Below are positions 1 through 5,127 of a stretch of DNA of 5,446 nt, in pieces. The notes under the pieces are model-generated. The model made no database searches. It was given only the letters and a program-made list of their open reading frames with translations, and was not told the origin of the DNA. Position numbers and translations under genes: made by a program. This DNA is from Comamonadaceae bacterium (GTDB lineage Bacteria > Pseudomonadota > Gammaproteobacteria > Burkholderiales > Burkholderiaceae_C). Location: positions 1 to 5,446 of the forward strand of contig CANIDW010000128.1 of the NCBI GenBank assembly GCA_947466165.1, read 5' to 3'. Position 1 is the first letter of the stretch. Each line of letters starts with the position of its first letter.

Positions 1-189
1 GACCGGCTGGATGATTCTCTGGACGTTGAGCCCCCGGCTTTGATCAAGGGCTATTTGCGCTTGGGCGCCAAGGTGTTGGGTGCACCGGCCTGGGATCCGG
101 ATTTCAATTCGGCTGATTTGCCCATGATGATGCGTATCGCTGATCTGCCACCGCGTTACCGCAAGCGTTTTGACGCAGCTGCTGATTAA
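1..189 (+). CDS. GNAT-family N-acyltransferase, OlsB/hemolysin-like, C-terminal part
   Basis: The frame is open from base 1 and stops at TAA 187-189, leaving 62 visible residues; the start lies upstream of the window. The visible part has the block PPALIKGYLRLGAKVLGAPA, then WDPDF, SADLPMMMRIADLPPRYRKR and a short tail. This is the characteristic end of the OlsB-like 'putative hemolysin' acyltransferases, which transfer an acyl chain from acyl-ACP to an amine such as ornithine in making phosphate-free ornithine lipids, or have undefined related roles. The catalytic GNAT core is not in view, so substrate is unknown. If it does make ornithine lipids, its place beside a Pho-box-controlled polyphosphate operon would fit a phosphate-economy theme, but that is inference. 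The gene ends 45 bp before the Pho box, and I see no convincing terminator after it. Confidence 0.85.
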   Translation, partial: DRLDDSLDVEPPALIKGYLRLGAKVLGAPAWDPDFNSADLPMMMRIADLPPRYRKRFDAAAD

Positions 190-233
190 GAACCTGGGCC
201 TCAGCGCCTTGAGTTTGATATGTATTCACCGTA

Positions 234-251
234 TTGTCATTTATCTGTCAT
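234..251 (+). promoter_or_regulatory. Pho box (PhoB operator) upstream of ppk
   Basis: The sequence TTGTCAT-TTAT-CTGTCAT gives two 7-bp half-sites separated by an AT-rich 4-bp spacer. It differs from the enterobacterial consensus CTGTCAT-AWAW-CTGTCAY at the first base of the first half-site and slightly in the spacer. The 11-bp period matches PhoB dimers binding as a tandem. It lies 88 bp before the ppk start on the same strand, so phosphate-starvation activation of ppk-sixA by PhoB is likely. A weaker copy of the half-site (TATTCAC, 223-229) precedes it at the same 11-bp period. The regulator itself is not in the window. Confidence 0.8.
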
Positions 252-261
252 AAATGGATTC

Positions 262-267
262 CACAAT
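262..267 (+). promoter_or_regulatory. Putative -10 element of the PhoB-dependent ppk promoter
   Basis: CACAAT matches TATAAT at 4 of 6 positions and begins 10 bp after the Pho box. That is the geometry of classical Pho promoters, in which the Pho box replaces the -35 element. It predicts a transcript start near 273-275 and a 5' leader of about 65 nt. The hexamer is weak on its own, as expected for an activator-dependent promoter. Confidence 0.5.
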
Positions 268-338
268 CAATTTGAGCTTAATCAACTCTGATTGAGTGTC
301 GGGCTTCGATAATCCACTGCCTTCATGGTTTTTCATCT

Positions 339-2528
339 ATGCCCAATCCAAATGAAATGAAGACGCTAACTGCGGCGGCGGGTACACCTCGTTTGAATCT
401 TCTCAACCGTGACGTCAGTATTCTGGCGTTCAATGAGCGTGTACTGGACTTGGCTACACAAACTCAGACGCCCTTGCTGGAGCGGTTGCGCTTTTTGTGC
501 ATTGTTTCGTCAAACCTCGACGAATTCTTTGAAGTTCGCGCTGAGCCGCATTTGTCTGCGCTGCGTTTGCAGGGTACCAATTCTTCAGAAGCCCAAGACG
601 CCTACGCTGCACTGTCTGAAGCGGCTCATACCATTGTTGAGAAACAATACCGTCTGTACAACGACGTGTTGTTGCCGGAGTTCGCCCGGCAAGGCATTCA
701 TCTGCTCTCGCACGGTGAGCGAAATGCAGCTCAAAAGCGCTGGGTCAAAGCTTATTTTTTGCGCGAAGTGCGGCCATTGTTGATTCCGGTCGGCCTGGAT
801 CCATCGCACCCGTTCCCGATGGTTGCCAACAAATCGCTCAACTTCATTGTGCGGCTGGGCGGCAAAGATGCTTTTGGACGTGAGAACGAAATTGCCATTG
901 TCAAAGTGCCTCGCGTGTTGCCGCGCATCATGCAAATACCAGACAGCAGTGGCAAAGGACAATTACACTTTGTCGCCTTGACCAGCGTGATCCGCTCGCA
1001 CCTGGCAGATCTTTTTCCGGGCCGCGATGTGCAGCAGTTCTCGCAGTTCCGGGTCACCCGGCACTCCGACTTGGCGGTGGACGAGGAAGATGTGTTGAAT
1101 CTGCGCACAGCCTTGCGTGCCGGCCTCGAACAACGCAACTACGGACAAGCCCTGAGGCTGGAGGTTTCTGCCGGTTGTTCTGAGCACTTGTCTCAATTTC
1201 TGCTCGAGCAGTTTGATCTGCCGCCCGAAGCGCTGTACAGGGTGCCTGGCCCTGTGAACCTGGTCCGGCTTACGCAGCTGGTTGACCTGGTGAATGACCC
1301 CGCGCTGTTATTTCCGCCTTATCAATCTTCGTACCCGCAACAACTCAAGCAGGGCGAATCGATTTTCCAAAAGCTCAAAGAAGGTGATGTGTGCATTCAC
1401 CAGCCCTTTGAAAGCTTTGATGGCGTCCTGGCTTTTTTGCGCGAAGCTGTCAATGACCCCCAGGTACTGGCCATCAAGCAGACGATTTACCGTACCGGGT
1501 CCGATTCTGAGCTGATGGTTTTGCTGCGCGAGGCGGTCAGGCGCGGCAAAGAAGTCACTGTGGTGGTGGAGCTCAAGGCCCGCTTTGACGAAGAAGCCAA
1601 CATCAATTGGGCCGAGATGCTGGAATCTATCGGTGCCCAGGTGGTCTACGGCATTGTGGGTCTCAAGACACACGCCAAAATGTTGCTGGTGACGCGTCGT
1701 GAGGGCAAGCTTCTCAAGCGCTACGGCCATCTCTCGACGGGAAACTACAACCCCAAAACTGCGCGTCTTTACACCGATGTGAGTTATCTCACGGCCAACC
1801 CCTTGCTGACCCTGGACATGGAAAATGTCTTTTTTCACCTGGCCAGCCAAAGTCGTTTGCCCAAACTAAGGCAGCTGGTTCTTGCACCTTTCCAGCTGCA
1901 CGCCAAAATGCTGCAAATGATCGAAGCGCTGAGCGCAGCTGCAGCCCGGGGAGAAGACGCGCGGCTGGTGGCCAAAATGAATGCCTTGACCGATGAAGGT
2001 CTGATACTTGCACTGGTCAACGCCGGGCAGAAGGGCGTGAAAATTGACCTCATCGTCCGGGGTGCTTGCATGTTGCCGGCGCAGGTTCCGGGTGTCACTG
2101 ACAACATCCGGGTGCGCTCCATCATCGGGCGTTTCTTAGAGCACTCGCGGGTTTTTTACTTCCGCTCGGGGAACACCGAAACGCTTTATTTGTCGAGCGC
2201 CGACTGGATGAACCGCAATATGTTCGGGCGAATCGAGTTGGCCTGGCCGGTCACAGACCCCGTGCTGCGCCAACGCATCATTGACGAATGTCTTGTGGCC
2301 TACATGCATGACACCAGCAACGCGTGGGATTTGCAGGCAGATGGTACTTACCAAAGGGTTCAGCCGCCAGCGCATGGCCGCAAAGAAGGTGCTCAGGCAG
2401 CTTTGATGGCGCGCTATGGCACACAGGCTGCTGGCTCGGTTTCAAAGACTGGCAAGTCTGGGTCTAAGCCGCGTAAGCCGGCACAGAACAACGCCCTGAG
2501 CAAAAACAGGAAAAGCAAGGCCAACTGA
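339..2528 (+). CDS. ppk1: Polyphosphate kinase 1 (Ppk1)
   Basis: This 729-residue enzyme reversibly moves the gamma phosphate of ATP onto polyphosphate through a phosphohistidine. Landmarks align with E. coli PPK at a constant offset of +10. They are the autophosphorylated His in THAK (H445, E. coli H435), the second essential His in LEHSR (H602, E. coli H592), H464 in YGHLSTGNYN, and the arginines R385 (TIYR) and R415 (ELKARFDEEANI). An N-terminal nucleotide-site block SSNLDEFF is at 57-64. Inferred domains: N about 12-117, H about 118-331, C1 about 332-512, C2 about 513-697. It is longer than the roughly 690-residue E. coli enzyme, mainly through a Lys-rich tail (701-729: 7 Lys, 2 Arg). The start is not certain: no Shine-Dalgarno precedes ATG 339, and ATG 357 (M7) is also possible, since family conservation begins near residue 19. 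It is first in an operon with sixA and probably induced through the upstream Pho box. Confidence 0.97.
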   Translation: MPNPNEMKTLTAAAGTPRLNLLNRDVSILAFNERVLDLATQTQTPLLERLRFLCIVSSNLDEFFEVRAEPHLSALRLQGTNSSEAQDAYAALSEAAHTIVEKQYRLYNDVLLPEFARQGIHLLSHGERNAAQKRWVKAYFLREVRPLLIPVGLDPSHPFPMVANKSLNFIVRLGGKDAFGRENEIAIVKVPRVLPRIMQIPDSSGKGQLHFVALTSVIRSHLADLFPGRDVQQFSQFRVTRHSDLAVDEEDVLNLRTALRAGLEQRNYGQALRLEVSAGCSEHLSQFLLEQFDLPPEALYRVPGPVNLVRLTQLVDLVNDPALLFPPYQSSYPQQLKQGESIFQKLKEGDVCIHQPFESFDGVLAFLREAVNDPQVLAIKQTIYRTGSDSELMVLLREAVRRGKEVTVVVELKARFDEEANINWAEMLESIGAQVVYGIVGLKTHAKMLLVTRREGKLLKRYGHLSTGNYNPKTARLYTDVSYLTANPLLTLDMENVFFHLASQSRLPKLRQLVLAPFQLHAKMLQMIEALSAAAARGEDARLVAKMNALTDEGLILALVNAGQKGVKIDLIVRGACMLPAQVPGVTDNIRVRSIIGRFLEHSRVFYFRSGNTETLYLSSADWMNRNMFGRIELAWPVTDPVLRQRIIDECLVAYMHDTSNAWDLQADGTYQRVQPPAHGRKEGAQAALMARYGTQAAGSVSKTGKSGSKPRKPAQNNALSKNRKSKAN

Positions 2529-2530
2529 CC

Positions 2531-3025
2531 ATGGATCTGATTGTCTGGCGACATGCCGACGCTGAAGATCTCAGCGATGGCATTGCACCGCCTGCAATCA
2601 CGGAAATTGATTTTCAAGCAGACCTGGCGCGTTGCCTGAGCTCCAAAGGTCTGCGGCAAGCCGCCCGCATGGCGCAATGGCTGGACCGTAAGCTAGCAGA
2701 CAATGCGCGCATCCTGGTCAGCCCTGCGGTTCGCTGCGAACAAACTGTGGTGCCCTTGGGGCGCAAGTACAAAATCTGCCCTGAACTGTCCCCGAGCGGC
2801 TCGGTGGACGACCTGCTGACGCTCACACACTGGCCAGACAGCAAATACCCGGTGGTCGTGGTGGGCCACCAGCCCACACTGGGCCAGGTGGTCAACCGAC
2901 TCCTTGGCCTTGACGGCATGGATATATCGCTGCGCAAAGGCTCCCTGTGGTGGCTCCGCAGCCGGCTGCGGGATGGTCAAAGGCAAGCGTTTGTGGTGAC
3001 GGTTCAGTCCCCCGACTTCCTCTGA
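2531..3025 (+). CDS. sixA: Phosphohistidine phosphatase SixA, histidine phosphatase superfamily
   Basis: The protein has 164 residues and belongs to the small SixA branch of the histidine phosphatase (phosphoglycerate mutase-like) superfamily. The N-terminal catalytic motif is RHADAE (R7, H8, with H8 the expected phospho-acceptor). Further pocket residues are R68 in SPAVRCEQT and H113 in VVVGHQPTLG. E. coli SixA removes phosphate from histidine in ArcB and in PTS-related proteins; the substrate here is unknown. The ATG lies two bases after the ppk stop, with AAGG at 2517-2520 inside the ppk end as ribosome site. The gene is therefore co-transcribed and probably translationally coupled with ppk, and the Pho box should control both. 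No signal peptide is seen, so it is cytoplasmic. A family member acting on another phospho-substrate cannot be excluded. Confidence 0.9.
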   Translation: MDLIVWRHADAEDLSDGIAPPAITEIDFQADLARCLSSKGLRQAARMAQWLDRKLADNARILVSPAVRCEQTVVPLGRKYKICPELSPSGSVDDLLTLTHWPDSKYPVVVVGHQPTLGQVVNRLLGLDGMDISLRKGSLWWLRSRLRDGQRQAFVVTVQSPDFL

Positions 3026-3046
3026 GCAAAAGGCAGCTACCGGCGA

Positions 3047-3493
3047 TCAGCTGGTGGCGGCGGGCCTGCCCGTTTTGATGGTGGGCACAGCCGTCAGCGC
3101 TGCCAAAAATGCAGCGTCTGACATGGCCGCCAAAGCCTTCACGCCGGCACGCAAGAGCTCGCTTTTTTTGGCGGCCCGAGAGAGCTTGCCGGCCCGCTCT
3201 TTGAGAGCGTCAATCACCACGTACTCGGTTTTGGGAATGGTGAAGCTGTCGCGGATCATTTTGGGCTTTTTAGCCTTTTCCACCTTGACCGGCTTGTTGA
3301 CTGGCTTGACCGCGGTTTTCACGGCGGTCTTTGGCTGCGGGCTCAGCTTGGCTTTAACCGGTGTTTTGGCCGCTGGCTTGGCTGGTGATTTGGCTGGCGC
3401 TCTGGCTGCTTTGGATGGTGCCCGTTTGGCAGACACAGCAGATTTAACAGCGCTGGTTTTGCGAGTGACGCGAGGTTTGGCAGAGGTGACCAT
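3047..3493 (-). CDS. Histone H1-like, Lys/Ala/Pro-rich protein with C-terminal ribbon-helix-helix-like domain
   Basis: I know no named gene for this 148-residue protein. Residues 1-78 are low-complexity Lys/Ala/Pro/Val with motifs such as KSPAKPAAK, KTAVKTAVKPV and NKPVKVEKAKKPK, like histone H1 tails and the tails of AlgP and PhaM; this part is probably disordered and strongly cationic. Residues 79-124 look like a ribbon-helix-helix unit: strand RDSFTIP, helix about KTEYVVIDALKERAGKL, short turn, then helix KKSELLRAGVKALAAM. The end (125-148) carries PTIKTGRPA. A DNA-binding, nucleoid or regulatory role is inferred. I chose ATG 3493 over TTG 3505 because TTG 3505 overlaps the GGAG ribosome site that is well placed for the ATG. 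It has its own promoter and overlapping palindrome, follows ppx by 90 bp on the same strand, and converges on sixA with 21 bp between stops. Confidence 0.88.
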   Translation of the reverse strand: MVTSAKPRVTRKTSAVKSAVSAKRAPSKAARAPAKSPAKPAAKTPVKAKLSPQPKTAVKTAVKPVNKPVKVEKAKKPKMIRDSFTIPKTEYVVIDALKERAGKLSRAAKKSELLRAGVKALAAMSDAAFLAALTAVPTIKTGRPAATS

Positions 3494-3499
3494 GTTTGA

Positions 3500-3503
3500 C
3501 TCC
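3500..3503 (-). promoter_or_regulatory. Ribosome binding site GGAG deciding the start of the H1-like/RHH gene
   Basis: On the minus strand TTGGAG is followed by TCAAAC and ATG, so GGAG stands 6 nt before ATG 3493. This is near-ideal spacing and argues against the upstream in-frame TTG (3505-3503), which overlaps the site and has no ribosome site of its own at suitable distance. Confidence 0.85.
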
Positions 3504-3520
3504 AAGTAAAAAACAAATTT

Positions 3521-3542
3521 GTAAACAGTATATACAGTTTAC
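3521..3542 (-). promoter_or_regulatory. 22-bp near-perfect palindrome, putative operator of the H1-like/RHH gene
   Basis: GTAAAC (3521-3526) and GTTTAC (3537-3542) flank a GTATATAC core (3528-3535). Of 11 base pairs between the two arms, 10 are complementary; only the pair 3527/3536 (A/A) breaks the symmetry. The same stretch contains ACAGT as a 9-bp direct repeat (3525-3529, 3534-3538). It overlaps the -10 hexamer and covers the expected transcript start of the downstream gene, the position of a repressor operator. The gene it controls encodes an RHH-like protein, a class that often represses its own promoter through such symmetric sites. The binder is inferred. Confidence 0.65.
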
Positions 3543-3566
3543 ATCGTTGATCTATGGCAGTGTCAA
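3538..3566 (-). promoter_or_regulatory. Sigma-70-type promoter of the H1-like/RHH gene
   Basis: Read on the minus strand, an exact consensus -35 TTGACA (3566-3561) is followed by a 17-bp spacer and TGTAAA (3543-3538), which matches TATAAT at 4 of 6. The expected start is near 3531, giving a leader of about 38 nt before ATG 3493. It begins 18 bp beyond the ppx stop, so the gene need not depend on read-through from ppx. Confidence 0.7.
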
Positions 3567-3583
3567 GTGCCGCAAAGCTCAGC

Positions 3584-5071
3584 TTACCCTTCTTTAATGG
3601 TCAGTGTGTAAGTGGTTTTTTGCCATGCGATGGCTTCTTCGCGCAGCAGGTAAGCAGATTGTGGGAAGGCCTCTGCCCAACCGGGGCGAAGCGTAATGCA
3701 AAAGTTGGATTCTTTCAGGTTGAGGTTTAAACCGGCCAGATCCGGGTTGCGCCTGGCATGACAAAAAATAACAGCCAGTCGCAGAGCCATCAACTGTTGT
3801 ACAAACATCGTGTCGCTGAAGTCTGCGTCCAGTTTGCGCAGCTTGCCGCGGTGTCCTAGAACCAACAAGCTCAAACGGTGCAGTTCAGGCAATGAAAAGC
3901 CGGGCGCATCGGCGTTGTCCAAAATGTAGGCGCCATGTTTATGCTGGTCGTTATGAGAAATATGGCTGCCAATTTCATGCAACTGGGCAGCCCAGCCCAG
4001 CTTGTTTTCAAAGCGAATCAATTGCTCGTCCGGGCCAGAACACAACATAGCCAGCAGTTGGCGCGCGGTGCGGCTCACGCGTTCGGCATGGACTCTGTCA
4101 ACGTCGAATTTGCGCGCCAGACTTTGCACCGTGTGCGAGCGCAAATCAGTCTGCGGCGCTTCCCGGTCCAGCAAATCGTAGAGAGCGCCGTGGCGCAATG
4201 CACCACGGGCTACATGCATGGTCTCGATGTTCATCAAATCAAAAACCGCCCTCAGCACGCTGACACCACCACCAATCACGGGTCTGCGATCGTCTTTGAG
4301 GGACTCCATTTTGAGGCGGTCTGCACTTTGGGCTTTGAGCAAGCGGTCCAGCAGCCAGTCCAGGCCTTCACGAGTGATCAGGCCTTGCGGCCAACCTGAG
4401 GCGCTCAGCACGTCACTGACGGCACCCACGGTGCCGGAAGAGCCATAGGCGGTGTCCCACAGCTGTCTTTCAAACAGAGGGGTAGCTTCTTCGAGTACCG
4501 CTTTGGCCGCAATTTCTGCAGCCTTGAATGCACGCTCAGTGAACTGTCCCTCAGAAAAATATTTCATGGACCACCGGACACTGCCCACCCGCAAGGACTC
4601 CATGGTTTGGGCTTCAAGATCGCAACCCAGAATCATTTCGGTAGACCGCCCGCCAATGTCCACCACCAGGCGGCGTTCAGTCGATTGCGGCAGCAGATGC
4701 GCCACCCCCTGGTAGATCATCCGCGCCTCTTCTCGCCCGGCAATCACGTCAATGGGAAAGCCGAGCAACTGGTGAGCCCGGGTGAGAAATACATCGCGGT
4801 TCCTGGCCTCACGCATGGTTTGTGTGGCAACTGCGCGTACCTGGCTTTTCTTAAAGCCGGCCAGACGTTCGCCAAAACGAGCCAGGCAGTCCCAACCGCG
4901 CTGCATGGCTTGCTCGGTGAGGTTGCGGTCCGCATCAAGTCCGTTGCCTTGACGAACTGTTTCTTTTAAATACTCAGTAGGACGGATGATGCCGTCATCG
5001 AAGCGACCAATTTCAAGTCGAAAGCTGTTAGAGCCCAAATCCACAGCCGCCAGTCGGGTTCCGTTTTGCAT
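3584..5071 (-). CDS. ppx: Exopolyphosphatase, Ppx/GppA family
   Basis: The 495-residue protein releases orthophosphate from polyphosphate ends and may also act on pppGpp, as relatives in this family do. It has the ASKHA-type nucleotide fold. Phosphate-1 motif is DLGSNSFRL (11-19), catalytic acidic motif AGREEARMIYQGV (111-123, E114/E115), phosphate-2 motif DIGGRSTE (138-145), GSSGTVGAV (210-218) and IGGGVSVLRA (266-275). The C-terminal part (about 310-495) is the HD-like domain of longer Ppx proteins, with LHEIGSHISHNDQHKHGAYIL (His 365, 370, 373, 377, 379) and H407. Length is close to E. coli Ppx (513). The start ATG has AGGA (5079-5076) only 3 nt before it, closer than usual, but the conserved N-terminus fits this start. 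Ppx versus GppA cannot be settled from sequence alone; the pairing with ppk and the HD-like domain favour Ppx. It follows the trhA-like gene by 51 bp. Confidence 0.95.
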   Translation of the reverse strand: MQNGTRLAAVDLGSNSFRLEIGRFDDGIIRPTEYLKETVRQGNGLDADRNLTEQAMQRGWDCLARFGERLAGFKKSQVRAVATQTMREARNRDVFLTRAHQLLGFPIDVIAGREEARMIYQGVAHLLPQSTERRLVVDIGGRSTEMILGCDLEAQTMESLRVGSVRWSMKYFSEGQFTERAFKAAEIAAKAVLEEATPLFERQLWDTAYGSSGTVGAVSDVLSASGWPQGLITREGLDWLLDRLLKAQSADRLKMESLKDDRRPVIGGGVSVLRAVFDLMNIETMHVARGALRHGALYDLLDREAPQTDLRSHTVQSLARKFDVDRVHAERVSRTARQLLAMLCSGPDEQLIRFENKLGWAAQLHEIGSHISHNDQHKHGAYILDNADAPGFSLPELHRLSLLVLGHRGKLRKLDADFSDTMFVQQLMALRLAVIFCHARRNPDLAGLNLNLKESNFCITLRPGWAEAFPQSAYLLREEAIAWQKTTYTLTIKEG

Positions 5072-5098
5072 AATTCCTGATCAATAAATTTCAATGCC

Positions 5099-5127
5099 AG
5101 CATAGCATTCAGGTGCTATTTTTTAAA
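5099..5127 (-). promoter_or_regulatory. Candidate promoter for ppx
   Basis: On the minus strand TTTAAA (5127-5122; 4 of 6 to TTGACA) stands 17 bp before TATGCT (5104-5099; 4 of 6 to TATAAT). TGC directly precedes the -10, forming an extended -10 (TGn). It overlaps the stop of the trhA-like gene and would give a leader of about 20 nt. Both hexamers are weak, and transcription from further upstream is equally possible. Confidence 0.3.
5102..5124 (+). terminator. Small hairpin with T-tract, oriented against the flanking genes
   Basis: ATAGCA (5102-5107), a 6-nt loop and TGCTAT (5114-5119) form a perfect 6-bp stem, followed on the plus strand by a run of six T ending at 5124. The shape is that of an intrinsic terminator for plus-strand transcripts, but both neighbours are on the minus strand, where no T-tract follows. 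The stem is short and AT-rich. It may only limit antisense transcription into the trhA-like gene, or it may be incidental. Confidence 0.3.

Noticed and set aside
200..216. CTCA/TGAG hairpin followed by TTT after the acyltransferase gene
   Set aside because: A 4-bp stem with a mismatch beside it and only three T; not a credible terminator.
215..243. TTGATA as a -35 element of a constitutive ppk promoter
   Set aside because: No acceptable -10 hexamer lies 16-18 bp downstream, and the region is better explained by the Pho box.
1308..1850. Minus-strand 180-codon open frame inside ppk
   Set aside because: It lies wholly within the well-conserved catalytic region of ppk, has no family resemblance, and is the expected shadow of a GC-rich gene.
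3028..3053. Possible minus-strand terminator: CAGCT/AGCTG stem with 10-nt loop followed by CC and TTTT
   Set aside because: The stem has only 5 bp, the loop is large, the T-run is short and it overlaps the end of the coding region; too weak to call.
3491..3505. TTG 3505 as start of the H1-like/RHH gene, giving 152 residues
   Set aside because: It overlaps the GGAG ribosome site, which is ideally spaced for ATG 3493.
3054..3509. Plus-strand 151-codon open frame, hydrophobic and Leu/Ala-rich, antisense to the H1-like/RHH gene
   Set aside because: Its hydrophobicity is the complement of the Lys/Ala-rich frame. It has no convincing ribosome site, and the minus-strand gene has a good promoter, ribosome site and recognisable domain.
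3567..3600. AAGCTGAGCTT palindrome after the ppx stop as a terminator
   Set aside because: The stem would have a 1-nt loop and no following T-tract.
3935..4399. Plus-strand 154-codon open frame inside ppx
   Set aside because: It is antisense to conserved ppx motifs and shows no recognisable domain.
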